From assembly GCA_028716785.1 (NCBI GenBank), contig JAQUPD010000001.1:73114-137113 (forward strand): DNA of 64,000 nt. Reading direction: 5' to 3'. Position numbers and translations under genes: made by a program. The DNA comes from Fidelibacterota bacterium (lineage in GTDB: Bacteria; Fidelibacterota; Fidelibacteria; Fidelibacterales; Fidelibacteraceae). The notes beneath the pieces are model-generated. The model ran no database searches. It saw nothing but the letters and a program-made list of their open reading frames with translations, and was not told where the DNA came from. Positions 26,411 through 36,077 of the stretch are shown piece after piece (position 1 is the stretch's first letter; each line of letters opens with the position of its first letter).

Positions 26411-28593
26411 TCATGTCCAAGTCGTTCATTGATTTCTTTCATGACCTTCATGGCAGCTTCAGGAATCTTTGTCCCCGGCCCAAAAATCGCAGCTGCTCCT
26501 TGCTGATAGAGAACCTCATAATCTTGTGAAGGAATAACGCCCCCAACAATAACAATAATATCCTCACGTCCAAGGCGTTTCAAGGCTTCCATTAACTGAG
26601 GAAGTAAGGATTTGTGTCCACCTGCCAGAGAACTCATTCCAATAACATGGACATCATTTTCCACGGCTTGTCGTGCTGTTTCTTCCGGCGTTTGAAAGAG
26701 AGGACCCATATCGACATCAAAGCCCATATCGGCAAAGGCTGTAGCGACAACTTTTGCACCTCGATCATGGCCATCTTGTCCCATTTTTGCTATAAGAATC
26801 CGAGGTCGTCGCCCTTCCCGGGTTTCAAATTCATCTGCCAAGGTTCTAACCTTTTGCACAAGATTCTCTTCGTCGTTGGCATATTCACTGCTATATACAC
26901 CTGATATTGATCGTGTCACAGCTTGATACCTTCCACATACTTTTTCTATTGAATATGAAATTTCTCCCAAGGTTGCCCTGTATCTAGCGGCGTTAACACA
27001 TAATTCCAGCAAATTACCCTTTTTGGTCTCTGCACATGTTGTAAGTGCATCAAGGGCTTGTTGAACCTTTTTCTCATCTCGTTTTGCACGAACTTCACGA
27101 AGTCTTCGAATTTGTGCTTGACGCACCGAGGTATTATCCACCTCAAGAATTTCAATGGGGTCTTTTTCTTCAGGCTGATATTTATTAACCCCCACAATTG
27201 TTTCCTGCCCTGAATCGATGCGTGCCTGTTGTCGTGCAGCTGCTTCTTCAATATGCATTTGGGGGATCCCTGCTTCAATCGCTTTTGTCATCCCGCCATA
27301 TTTCTCAATTTCAAGGAGGTGTTCCCAACCTTTTCGAAGAAGTTCATGGGTTAATGTTTCAACAAAATAGGAGCCACCCCAGGGATCAATCACTTTAGTT
27401 ATCCATGTTTCTTCTTGTAAATAGAGTTGAGTATTTCGGGCAATTCGTGCAGAAAAATCCGTAGGCAACGCAATGGCTTCATCCAAGGCATTTGTATGGA
27501 GAGACTGCGTATGACCAAGAGCTGCTGCCATTGCTTCAAGACATGTTCGTGCTACATTATTATAGGGATCTTGTTCCGTAAGGCTCCAACCAGATGTTTG
27601 GGAGTGAGTCCGAAGGGACATAGATTTAGGATTTTGGGGACTAAATTGTTTCATGAGTTTTGCCCACATAAGTCGAGCTGCTCGTAATTTGGCAATTTCC
27701 ATAAAATAGTTCATCCCTTCTGCCCAGAAAAAGGAGAGTCGCGGTGCAAAAGTATCAATTTCTAGTCCTGCCCGTATGCCGGTTCTCACGTATTCAAGGC
27801 CATCCGCCAGCGTATAGGCCATTTCCAAATCAGCCGTTGCACCCGCTTCTTGCATGTGATAGCCAGAGATACTAATGCTGTTAAATTTTGGCATCTTTTG
27901 TGAGGTATAAATAAAAATATCGGCAACTATCCGCATTGACATTTCAGGAGGATAAATATACGTATTGCGAACCATATACTCTTTCAGGATATCATTCTGA
28001 ATGGTCCCGCTTAATTGTTCAGGACAAACGCCTTGTTCTTCTGCGGCAACGATATAAAACGCCATAATTGGCAAAACCGCGCCATTCATGGTCATTGAGA
28101 CAGACATTTTATCGAGAGGAATTCCATCAAAGAGAATTTTCATATCTTCCACGGAATCAATGGCAACGCCTGCTTTTCCCACATCACTTATAACCCTGGA
28201 ATGATCAGAATCATATCCCCGATGGGTTGGAAGATCAAAAGCAACTGAAAGTCCCATTTGTCCTGCAGCTAAATTTCGTCGATAAAAAGCATTGCTTTCT
28301 TCTGCTGTTGAAAATCCTGCATACTGACGAACCGTCCAAGGGCGCCCAACATACATGGTAGAATAGGGTCCCCGCAAAAAGGGTGGCAAACCTGGATAGT
28401 AATCAAGATGTTCACATTCTTCTATATCAAACTCATCATAGAGAGGTTTTATGGAAATTTTTTCCATCGTTTTCCATACCGCTTCTTGGACAGATAGACC
28501 TGTTCTTTTTTCAAAAGCCTTTTCCCATTCTTCCCGGCTTCTATGGGGAGTATCACCTTGTAAATCTATCGTAGTAAAATCAGGTTTAGGCAT
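26407..28593 (-). CDS. mutB: Methylmalonyl-CoA mutase, large (catalytic) subunit
   Basis: 728 residues from the ATG at 28593, preceded by AAGGGTG. The in-frame GTG at 28602 is less likely. TIM-barrel domain with [19 protein letters not shown] and a C-terminal B12 domain with the base-off ligand motif DGHDRG (about residue 608), SSLAGGH and GGVIPSQD. Converts succinyl-CoA and (R)-methylmalonyl-CoA by radical rearrangement with adenosylcobalamin. It overlaps the small subunit's stop by eight bases and meaB's start by four. All key motifs are intact. Confidence 0.97.
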   Translation of the reverse strand: MPKPDFTTIDLQGDTPHRSREEWEKAFEKRTGLSVQEAVWKTMEKISIKPLYDEFDIEECEHLDYYPGLPPFLRGPYSTMYVGRPWTVRQYAGFSTAEESNAFYRRNLAAGQMGLSVAFDLPTHRGYDSDHSRVISDVGKAGVAIDSVEDMKILFDGIPLDKMSVSMTMNGAVLPIMAFYIVAAEEQGVCPEQLSGTIQNDILKEYMVRNTYIYPPEMSMRIVADIFIYTSQKMPKFNSISISGYHMQEAGATADLEMAYTLADGLEYVRTGIRAGLEIDTFAPRLSFFWAEGMNYFMEIAKLRAARLMWAKLMKQFSPQNPKSMSLRTHSQTSGWSLTEQDPYNNVARTCLEAMAAALGHTQSLHTNALDEAIALPTDFSARIARNTQLYLQEETWITKVIDPWGGSYFVETLTHELLRKGWEHLLEIEKYGGMTKAIEAGIPQMHIEEAAARQQARIDSGQETIVGVNKYQPEEKDPIEILEVDNTSVRQAQIRRLREVRAKRDEKKVQQALDALTTCAETKKGNLLELCVNAARYRATLGEISYSIEKVCGRYQAVTRSISGVYSSEYANDEENLVQKVRTLADEFETREGRRPRILIAKMGQDGHDRGAKVVATAFADMGFDVDMGPLFQTPEETARQAVENDVHVIGMSSLAGGHKSLLPQLMEALKRLGREDIIVIVGGVIPSQDYEVLYQQGAAAIFGPGTKIPEAAMKVMKEINERLGHE

Positions 28594-30760
28594 TTTTATC
28601 ACCCTTCGCTATTTTCCACAGATCTTCATAAACGTCAACAGCATCAGCCCCTAAATATAAGAATCGATAAACACCCGCTCTTTCCAAAAGATCAAGACTC
28701 TCTTTGGGTTTGCCAGCCACAATTACTTTGAGCGGCGATTTTAGAGCCTGTAACTTCTCGATAAAAGGAGGGACAATTTCTGGGTATGTTTCATCGGTGG
28801 AACAAAGAACAGCCACAAAGCAACCGCTTTTCGAAGCCGTTATTGCAGCTTCTTCGGGAGATGACTGATTGGGTGTTGTAAGAATATCAAATCCCCCTGG
28901 TTCTAAAAATCCTCGACAAAAATCAGCACGTATTTTATGTTGGCTCGGGGAACCCATCGTCACTAGAAGAATTTTGGGTCTGCCTTCAGGACTTTCTTCT
29001 GCCTCCCACCCTCGATCTCGAAAATGTTCAAACATGGAAGATGCCCGAAAAAGGGGGATGGGAGAGATTCTGATAGGATTTTCGGCAGTATAACGAAGAT
29101 TTTTTGCAATATCCCCAAGCGTTGCACCTGTTAACATAGCTTGGGTACCGGTTGAAATATGTAGAGCATCTTTTTCTCTCAACATGTTTAGAAGATGAGT
29201 CACATGAAGATTGTTTTTTTCTTTTTGCGCATGCCGATAGGCCTTTAAGGCAGCTGATCGTTTTTGCTGTATTTCTTCATGATTCACGGGGTGATATTGG
29301 AGTTTTTTCTGCTTGATATCAGCATACACATTGATACCAACAATCCCCTTCTTTCGTTTTCGAATATCTTTTTCCCGTGCTTCTCGAACAGCCATAACTT
29401 CCTGAAATATCCAGCCTGACGAAAGTGCCTTAAGAAGGCCTCCTTGTCTTTCTGTTTCCTGAAAATATTTCCAGCTTTCCTTTGCAAGTTGCCAGGTAAG
29501 GGACTCGATAAAATAAGAGCCTCCTGCAGGATCAATAATCCGATCCAGATGACTCTCTTCACAAAGAATCAGCTGAATATTTCGGGCAATTCGGCGAGAA
29601 AAAAGGGTTGGTTCTTCCACGGCTATTTCATCAAAGCGGTTTGTATGCAAGCTATCAACACCCCCAAGAATTGCTGACAGTGCCTCGGTTGTTGTACGAA
29701 GCATATTTACATAGGGATCATACAGCGTTTGGTTCCATAATGAAGGCCTGGCATGCCATGTGATTGTGGCGGCTCTTCTTTCAAGATTATATTCCTTCAA
29801 AACCTTTTTTACTAACAGTCGAGCAGCACGAAATTTTGCAATTTCCATAAAAAAGAATGGTCCTACGCCCAAGGTTACTTGGAGATTTTGAATAGTTATT
29901 TCAGGAGAAATCTTTTTTTCTTCCAGCTGGGTTATCCATTCAAGGAGGGTAGAGAGCATCCACGCCAATTCTTGAACAGCACTTGCGCCTCCATTATGGT
30001 AAGCAAGAGTTGAAATCCCAAGTCCTTTCAGGTGGGGAGTATTATTTGTAAGCCATGTTATTCCTTCAGCAATTTCCTGAAAGAGAGTTGAAAAATCCAT
30101 CGGTAAAAAACCGTATCGTGCCAAAAAATCAAAGGGATCTTGTGTTATTACCCCCCGAATAGATGATCCATCAATGCCCTGTTTTTCAAGATAGGCATTA
30201 AAAAGTGTTAAAAAAGGAAGGGCTGAAAAACCGCCATCAATCTGAAGGGTAATGGCAGACAGGTCAACGCCTTTTAATGCTGTTTCCAGACCTTGAAGGT
30301 CTGAAATAGAAAGTCCTTCTGCTCCAACATCTTCTGTTTTAGCTTCGTCAGCATCCAGCCCCAAGCGTGTGGCTATGTCTAATTTTAACTGGACACCCGT
30401 TTGTCCCCTTTGCAAATCATGAAGGAGTGCTTTATTAAAGACTTCTGGTAATGCAAAAGAAAGTTCTTGACTCACGACCCAGGGATTTTCTATATATCCT
30501 TCGGGTGTTTTTCCACGAAGTTCATGCTCCATTCCAGGGTACATATCGGTGAGAATTTCCTTTCGATGGCTTCGAATGTACAAGGGATTTAAAGAGAATC
30601 CTTCATAGGTAGGAGTACACAATTTTTTTTCAAAAGATGACCCCTTTAAAAAGGGCGTTATTTCCTCAAGCCATTCTTCATACGAAGGCACAGGAAAATC
30701 CTTTTTCAGCGAAAATTCTTTATCTAAATTAATCAGGGGATCTTTTTTTGAAGCTGTCAT
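28586..30760 (-). CDS. mutA: Methylmalonyl-CoA mutase, small (non-catalytic) subunit
   Basis: 724 residues. Homologous over its length to the large subunit: barrel region with [51 protein letters not shown], and a C-terminal flavodoxin-like region. The B12-binding DxHxxG is replaced by [14 protein letters not shown], as in known MutA-type subunits, so it should not bind cobalamin. It forms the heterodimer with MutB. It starts 18 bases after glgC. No separate promoter or B12 riboswitch is visible in that gap. Confidence 0.93.
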   Translation of the reverse strand: MTASKKDPLINLDKEFSLKKDFPVPSYEEWLEEITPFLKGSSFEKKLCTPTYEGFSLNPLYIRSHRKEILTDMYPGMEHELRGKTPEGYIENPWVVSQELSFALPEVFNKALLHDLQRGQTGVQLKLDIATRLGLDADEAKTEDVGAEGLSISDLQGLETALKGVDLSAITLQIDGGFSALPFLTLFNAYLEKQGIDGSSIRGVITQDPFDFLARYGFLPMDFSTLFQEIAEGITWLTNNTPHLKGLGISTLAYHNGGASAVQELAWMLSTLLEWITQLEEKKISPEITIQNLQVTLGVGPFFFMEIAKFRAARLLVKKVLKEYNLERRAATITWHARPSLWNQTLYDPYVNMLRTTTEALSAILGGVDSLHTNRFDEIAVEEPTLFSRRIARNIQLILCEESHLDRIIDPAGGSYFIESLTWQLAKESWKYFQETERQGGLLKALSSGWIFQEVMAVREAREKDIRKRKKGIVGINVYADIKQKKLQYHPVNHEEIQQKRSAALKAYRHAQKEKNNLHVTHLLNMLREKDALHISTGTQAMLTGATLGDIAKNLRYTAENPIRISPIPLFRASSMFEHFRDRGWEAEESPEGRPKILLVTMGSPSQHKIRADFCRGFLEPGGFDILTTPNQSSPEEAAITASKSGCFVAVLCSTDETYPEIVPPFIEKLQALKSPLKVIVAGKPKESLDLLERAGVYRFLYLGADAVDVYEDLWKIAKGDKNA

Positions 30761-30778
30761 TTTATTTCCTCACACCTA

Positions 30779-32017
30779 TCAAATAATAATTCCATCTTCC
30801 AGAATTGCTCCTTTTTTAACAACGACGATACCATCTCGAATCCAATATTGGCTTTCTTCTTTGTAATCGATGCTATTTTTATTGAGAATTTGGACATCAT
30901 TTCCAATGTGGACATTTTTATCAATAATTGCATTTTTAATAATACAGTTTCGACCAATTCCCAAGGGGATATCCGTCTCGATATCTTCCTCAAAAAAATC
31001 ATTCCCCATAATGTATGAGGATTCAATAGTTGTTCCAAAATCAATGATACTCCGAATTCCAATAACCGATTTTCGGATGGATGTTGCTTTAATTGCTGAT
31101 CCTTCGCCCAACACAGAGGAAACGATACAAGAATCCATAATATGACTTCCTGGCAGCATACGGGCATGGGTATAAATTGGCATCAGGGGATCCTGAAAAG
31201 AGAAGGGTGGCTTTTTGGACGTGAGGGCAATATTTGCATAATAAAAGGATCGAATCGTTCCAATATCTTCCCAATAGCCATTAAAAAAGTAAGCTTGAAC
31301 ATGATATCCCTTTTCAATGGCAGAGGGTATAATATCGCCACCAAAGTCATCGCCACGAATATCCGTTAGGGCTTTGCGCAGAATTTTTTTACTGAAGACA
31401 TAAATGCCCATGGATCCCCAATAGGGTTTTTCAGGATCACCTGTCTCACTGGTCATTTCGTCCAAAATTTTATCATCTTTGGGTTTTTCTGCAAAACGAA
31501 TGATCCGTCCGCTTGAATTTACTTTTAAAACGCCAAACTCTCTGGCATCATCTCGGGTAATTGCTTTTACAGAAACGGTAATATCGGCTGTATTAAAGCG
31601 ATGGTGATTAACAAATTTACCATAATTCATGCGATACAGATGATCGCCTGCAAGAATCAGGTATTCTGTAAAATCCCATTTTTCAAAGTGATGAAGATTA
31701 TGGCGTACAGCATCAGCAGTTCCTTGGTACCAATTGGCATTTTCAAACGACTGGGATGCTGCAAGGACTTCCAAAAAACCTTGAGAAAAAGCATCAAATT
31801 TATAGGTACTATTTAGGTGACGGTGAAGGGACTCACTGTTAAATTGCGTAAGGACATAAATTCTTCGAAGATTAGAATTCAGGCAATTGCTGATGGGAAT
31901 ATCAATCAATCGGTATTTTCCCCCGATGGGTACAGCAGGTTTTGAACGCACACTGGTAAGTGGTGCTAAGCGCGTCCCCCTTCCACCTCCTAAAATGAGC
32001 GATAAAACATGTCTCAT
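30779..32017 (-). CDS. glgC: Glucose-1-phosphate adenylyltransferase
   Basis: 412 residues. N-terminal nucleotidyltransferase with GGGRGTRLAPLTSVRSKPAV and IDIPISNCLNS, a central SAGDHLYRMNY-like element seen as LAGDHLYRMNY, FAEKPKDD, then a C-terminal left-handed beta-helix of hexapeptide repeats (IKNAIIDKNVHIGNDVQI). Makes ADP-glucose for glycogen synthesis in the cytoplasm. Glycogen synthase and branching enzyme are not in the window, although a secreted GH13 enzyme is found at 46758. It is transcribed in the same direction just ahead of the mutase genes, perhaps by operon convenience only. Confidence 0.95.
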   Translation of the reverse strand: MRHVLSLILGGGRGTRLAPLTSVRSKPAVPIGGKYRLIDIPISNCLNSNLRRIYVLTQFNSESLHRHLNSTYKFDAFSQGFLEVLAASQSFENANWYQGTADAVRHNLHHFEKWDFTEYLILAGDHLYRMNYGKFVNHHRFNTADITVSVKAITRDDAREFGVLKVNSSGRIIRFAEKPKDDKILDEMTSETGDPEKPYWGSMGIYVFSKKILRKALTDIRGDDFGGDIIPSAIEKGYHVQAYFFNGYWEDIGTIRSFYYANIALTSKKPPFSFQDPLMPIYTHARMLPGSHIMDSCIVSSVLGEGSAIKATSIRKSVIGIRSIIDFGTTIESSYIMGNDFFEEDIETDIPLGIGRNCIIKNAIIDKNVHIGNDVQILNKNSIDYKEESQYWIRDGIVVVKKGAILEDGIII

Positions 32018-32031
32018 AGTTGCCTCACACC

Positions 32032-32649
32032 TTATAAAATATTAAACCAATAATCTGCCAACCAGAGTTCTATCCATGTAAATCCACCCCCAAGCAGAGC
32101 ACCAAGAATTGTTTGCATAGGTGTATGTGCTTTCAGCCGGACTCTCGACCAACAGAGAAAGGGGACAAAAAGCCAGAGAAAGTCATGTTGGTGACCAAAA
32201 ATAAAGGTAGTGGCGGATAAATATCCCGCAATTCCGGCACAGTGGACACTGATTTTCCATCGGAGAGTAATTATCCCATAAATAACGGTGTTTATACAAA
32301 TCGCACCTAACATGGCAATAAACACGGGAGGCAAACCAATTTTTAATGAGATGAAAAAGCTAATAAGATAAACGATTGAAAAAATGATATAGGGAACAAT
32401 TCGCTGAGACCGTTCAGGAATATCCATATGGGATGTCTTCCCCTTTTTTATCATATACCTAATAATCAAAACAGGCAAAACAAAGGAAGAAAGAGATCCT
32501 ACAAGAATAATTCCTATCGTATCTCTCCTATCATAGTGCATTGCAGCAACAAGATAAATAATAAATAAAAGACTAAACCATAAGGGATTAAAGATAAGAG
32601 AAATCCCGCGCGCTATTAAGTCATCATTATATTTACGCGATTTTGTCAT
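32032..32649 (-). CDS. PAP2-like membrane protein
   Basis: 205 residues from the ATG at 32649. An in-frame TTG at 32673 is possible, and neither has a clear ribosome site. Six or so hydrophobic segments. The C-terminal half has KISVHCAGIAGY and WSRVRLKAHTPMQTILGALLG, matching the SxHxAG and Rx(5)H-type phosphatase motifs of the PAP2 superfamily in weakened form. Possibly a lipid phosphate phosphatase of undecaprenyl- or phosphatidate type. The substrate is unknown. It sits between a LolA-like gene and glgC on the same strand. Confidence 0.7.
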   Translation of the reverse strand: MTKSRKYNDDLIARGISLIFNPLWFSLLFIIYLVAAMHYDRRDTIGIILVGSLSSFVLPVLIIRYMIKKGKTSHMDIPERSQRIVPYIIFSIVYLISFFISLKIGLPPVFIAMLGAICINTVIYGIITLRWKISVHCAGIAGYLSATTFIFGHQHDFLWLFVPFLCWSRVRLKAHTPMQTILGALLGGGFTWIELWLADYWFNIL

Positions 32650-32688
32650 TCGTGGGGAATATACAAAATTCAACCCTCAGGTTCAGGT

Positions 32689-33369
32689 CTATTCCACATC
32701 CTTTTGAAAAAACTCATAAAGAGACGGATCGTTAATATAGTAGTTTGAGAAGCGGATAGACATGGTGCCAGATTTTTCATCATTGGGTAGACCAATGCGC
32801 TGTTTTCGGGGATTGGGAACCTGTTTATTTTCGTCCGATGATATCATTTCTACTTCGACCGAAGAAGGGAGGAAAAGATCAGGTTGGACCTTTTTTTGTC
32901 GAAAACGAATCTTAACGGTATTTCCAGGAGGATCTGTGATAAAAATGTCACGGATATACCATGAAATCGTGTCCATAGACACAATCCATTTCAGCTGTCC
33001 CACGGAAGGATCCTCAACATAAATATTCATTGCTACTCCGCCGGCAATCATTTCAACATCTGGAAGGATTGTCACTGAAGAATCCATAAGAACATGGTGG
33101 AGATTAATCAAAATAACTTCTGGAGGAATAACGTCTTTTAAGCCTCCACTGATATCCACTTTATCGGGCGATACATACCGAAGTTTTCCCTTTTGATCTG
33201 CTAAAGTTAGTCCGGGCATTCGCGAACTTACCAGAAGGTCGGCAGAAAGGGTGGTTATTTGATTCATCTTCTCATTGTATCGTACAAGGTAAGAGCGCGC
33301 ATCCAACGCATAAACACTTACAACAAAAAAATTGCTTAAGATAAAAAGCCTTAGAAGAAAACGTTTCAT
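32689..33369 (-). CDS. LolA-like periplasmic protein
   Basis: 226 residues. Signal peptide at about 1-21. The body is predicted beta-rich, with SADLLVSSRMPGLTLADQKGKLRYVSPDKVDI near the start, similar in layout to LolA/LolB-fold proteins that bind lipoproteins or lipids (outer-membrane lipoprotein-sorting family). There is no lipobox. ATGA overlap with the dCMP deaminase gene. Fold assignment is by eye only, and a true LolA function is not claimed. Confidence 0.6.
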   Translation of the reverse strand: MKRFLLRLFILSNFFVVSVYALDARSYLVRYNEKMNQITTLSADLLVSSRMPGLTLADQKGKLRYVSPDKVDISGGLKDVIPPEVILINLHHVLMDSSVTILPDVEMIAGGVAMNIYVEDPSVGQLKWIVSMDTISWYIRDIFITDPPGNTVKIRFRQKKVQPDLFLPSSVEVEMISSDENKQVPNPRKQRIGLPNDEKSGTMSIRFSNYYINDPSLYEFFQKDVE

Positions 33370-33863
33370 CGTTCACTCACTTTTTCTGGTGATTCTGCCT
33401 TGTCTACCGGATGGACTGTCCAATGTTGTTCAGGGAAAAATTCCTCTGTACTTCCATCAGGTTTTTGAAGCACAACTCGTTTAATAAAAGCATTAGCAAT
33501 CATTGCTTTGCACATGTTACAAATGAATTCATGGCCATACACATACATGGTCCCATCCGCTGTTGAGTGTCCATTTCGGGCTGCGAGAACAATGGCATTG
33601 GATTCGGCATGGGAGCCAACAGCCCGACAAAGTTCCAGGTTTGTGCCCGATTGAATATTATGTGTTTCACGATAACAAAAGCCGTATTCCAGACTGTTTT
33701 TTTGAAAGCTTGGAGCACCATTATAGCCTGTCGATATGATATCCTTATTGTGGACAATCACAGCACCCACTTGTTTCCTTAGGCAAGATGACCGTCGGGA
33801 AACCACTTTCGCAATTTCCAAAAAATACTCATCCCATGTGGGACGTTCAGGTCGTTTATTCAT
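33366..33863 (-). CDS. dCMP deaminase-type zinc enzyme
   Basis: 165 residues. The cytidine-deaminase fold motif HAESNAI gives the zinc His and catalytic Glu. The second zinc site is ICNMCKA, with Cys-x-x-Cys but Ile in place of the usual Pro. N-terminal DEYFLEIAKVVSRRSSC and VGAVIVHNKDIISTGYNGAP are typical of dCMP deaminase/ComEB. Converts dCMP to dUMP for dTTP synthesis. Starts eight bases before the RNase Z stop (overlap). Confidence 0.9.
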   Translation of the reverse strand: MNKRPERPTWDEYFLEIAKVVSRRSSCLRKQVGAVIVHNKDIISTGYNGAPSFQKNSLEYGFCYRETHNIQSGTNLELCRAVGSHAESNAIVLAARNGHSTADGTMYVYGHEFICNMCKAMIANAFIKRVVLQKPDGSTEEFFPEQHWTVHPVDKAESPEKVSER

Positions 33864-34803
33864 CGTTTTTCCTTATTGTTTCAATGGTTAGTTTTCCAGT
33901 TTTGAACTCCAAGGTATATCGCAAAAAATCGTGGGCTGCATAACTTCGGGGAAAAATATCCCGCAGCTCTTTTTCTATAACATTTGTATCACCATAGCGT
34001 TCCGAAAAATGTGTGGCAATCAAATACTTTACTTCATTTTCTTTTGCCGCTGTTGCAGCATATTTGGTAGTAAGATGTTTATATTGCAAGGCAAGTTCGG
34101 CATCATCTTTTAAATAGGTTGTTTCACACAACACAAGATCAGCATCTTTCATCAAAGTCTTTAGATGGTTGCCAGGAGCAGTATCGGCCACATAGGCAAA
34201 GATTTGTGGAGGGACTTCTTTTGAAACATGATCTTGAGTTACAATCCCCTTTGGCGTTTGAAGTTTTCCATTTTTTTGCAGGATTCCAACAGATTTCCCT
34301 GAAATTTCTAATGCCTGGAGTTTTTCTTTATCAAACCGATATCCTTTTGGTTTTACTAGACGATAGCCATAGGTAGGAATACGGTGTTGAAGGGCTACGG
34401 CTTCAATATGGAGCTTTCCTGCCTGCGCTATAACGCCCTCTTTAACAATTGGAATTTTTTGGAGAATAAGATCATTTTGAAATTCTGAACAGCTTAAGAG
34501 CTTTGTAAGATACGCTTCCCCCTCTTGAGGATAAATAAGCATAATAGGATAAGGAACCCGTGCAAGAGCTAATCGCTGGATAACTCCAGGGAGTCCAAGA
34601 CAATGATCCCCATGAAAATGTGAAAGACAAATTATCCGGACCGACGGGACAGACAATCCTCCTAAAATAAACTGCCGTTGAATTCCCTCTCCTGGATCAA
34701 AAAGAATGGCTTGGTCTTCCCACCGAAGAAAATATCCCCCATGGTTCCGAGTTTCTGTTGGTAACTGGGAAGCTGTTCCCAGGATGTTCAATTCCATAGA
34801 CAT
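33856..34803 (-). CDS. rnz: Ribonuclease Z
   Basis: 315 residues. Metallo-beta-lactamase fold with SHFHGDHCLGLPG (HxHxDH zinc motif, about 60-72), a later D in VADTAPG, and a C-terminal LIATHFSERYGD. Removes 3' trailers from tRNA precursors, which matters here since the visible tRNA does not encode CCA. First gene of the leftward run that reaches to 20.3 kb, divergent from the M28 peptidase gene. Confidence 0.94.
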   Translation of the reverse strand: MSMELNILGTASQLPTETRNHGGYFLRWEDQAILFDPGEGIQRQFILGGLSVPSVRIICLSHFHGDHCLGLPGVIQRLALARVPYPIMLIYPQEGEAYLTKLLSCSEFQNDLILQKIPIVKEGVIAQAGKLHIEAVALQHRIPTYGYRLVKPKGYRFDKEKLQALEISGKSVGILQKNGKLQTPKGIVTQDHVSKEVPPQIFAYVADTAPGNHLKTLMKDADLVLCETTYLKDDAELALQYKHLTTKYAATAAKENEVKYLIATHFSERYGDTNVIEKELRDIFPRSYAAHDFLRYTLEFKTGKLTIETIRKNDE

Positions 34804-34894
34804 CGTTTGGTTTGAATGTAATGGGTTTTAAACAGATTTAAAATATTGGACATTATTTTCTTGCTATTCCGAAGGATTCCATGAAAATTTTACC

Positions 34895-35980
34895 ATGGCT
34901 GATTCAACGCTTCAGATAATTCACTATCTTGCATCTCGTTATTGTGCTGGTCGGCGGACAGGAACAGAAGGATCTATAAACGCCCGAAAGTATATAATTC
35001 GTCAAATGCAGGATTTGGGAATTCTTCCTTTTTACGGGGAAGAATATATTCAACCACTTTTGAATTTACCAGGGGGGATTGAGGGCGCTAATATTTTAGG
35101 TTATATTCCGGGAAGGGGACACTTAAAAAATCGTTATATCATGATAGAAGCTCACTACGATCATTTGGGCTTGCAGGAAGAAGATCTGGGTTATTTTCCT
35201 GGTGCCGATGACAATGCTGCAGCCATAGGGATAATCCTTAAAGCGGCAGGACTTTTTCATGCAACCCCTCCAGAAGCAAAGAATTGGCGATCTATCCTTG
35301 TGGCATTTTTTGATGCAGAAGAGCCCCCCTTCTTTAATTCTCCCTACATGGGTATTGAACATTTTTGTCATGAAAATTCTGATGTTCTTCAAACCATTGA
35401 TTTGGCTATATTTCTGGATCTTATTGGACATGGATTAGGATCAGGGACGCATGAAAAAATTATGGACTCCTTTTTTCTCACAGGTGCTGAAAAATGTTAT
35501 GTCTATTCTATTTTAACAGATTTAGAAACGGCTATTGAAGGAATTTATCCACGGCAAATGGGCATCCACGCTGTTCCTCCATCAGGAAATTATCTTGCAT
35601 TTAAAAAGCGAGAGCGCCCTTTTATCTTTGCAACGTGTGGAAGAAATCACTTTTATCACACCCTCTTCGATTCTGCAGAAAAATTGGATTATCCAAAAAT
35701 AAACCGATTAGCTCTCTACTTCTCCCATCTTCTTTGCGCTTTATCTACTGCAACACCTTCTTATTTTGTGTATAATCCAAAGGGTGCCGCCGATGCCGAA
35801 TCCCTCAAATCCTTAAAAGCCCTCTTCCAGGTTATGGATCCCAATACTCCAAATTTGACAAATATCCTTAAGTTTATTGAAAAAGCTGAAAAAATCTGTG
35901 AAATCCAGGGAAATCTTCCCCCCAATGAACAATCAAAATTCCTTCATCTGGTTTCACTTATTGAACATTATGTGTCCTGA
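34895..35980 (+). CDS. M28-family zinc peptidase
   Basis: 361 residues. Metal ligands visible: HYDHLG (about 88), GADDNAAA (about 104), DAEEPPF (Glu pair, about 141), FLDLIGH, and a C-terminal HTLFDSAEKLDY. These match aminopeptidases of the M28 family. No signal peptide is predicted from this start, so it is either cytoplasmic or the start is wrong. No good ribosome site precedes 34895. AAGGA at 34872-34876 fits instead an overlapping 12-codon frame that begins at 34881. Confidence 0.88.
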   Translation: MADSTLQIIHYLASRYCAGRRTGTEGSINARKYIIRQMQDLGILPFYGEEYIQPLLNLPGGIEGANILGYIPGRGHLKNRYIMIEAHYDHLGLQEEDLGYFPGADDNAAAIGIILKAAGLFHATPPEAKNWRSILVAFFDAEEPPFFNSPYMGIEHFCHENSDVLQTIDLAIFLDLIGHGLGSGTHEKIMDSFFLTGAEKCYVYSILTDLETAIEGIYPRQMGIHAVPPSGNYLAFKKRERPFIFATCGRNHFYHTLFDSAEKLDYPKINRLALYFSHLLCALSTATPSYFVYNPKGAADAESLKSLKALFQVMDPNTPNLTNILKFIEKAEKICEIQGNLPPNEQSKFLHLVSLIEHYVS

Positions 35981-36077
35981 AACACAACAATCCTAAGAGG
36001 TAAGAAATTTTTTGATAACAACAAGTATTTTCACAAAATTAGACAATTGAACACAACAGCATCATAAGGAGAAAATT

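Noticed and set aside
28586-28602. Possible frameshift joining the two mutase subunits
   Set aside because: Each gene is full length with its own start and stop. The overlap is normal translational coupling of the small and large subunit genes.
30761-30778. B12 riboswitch ahead of the mutase genes
   Set aside because: The gap between glgC and mutA is only 18 bases, so there is no room for such an element.
30757-31167. 136-codon leftward frame over the glgC 3' end
   Set aside because: It overlaps the hexapeptide-repeat part of glgC in another frame and shows no protein-like pattern.
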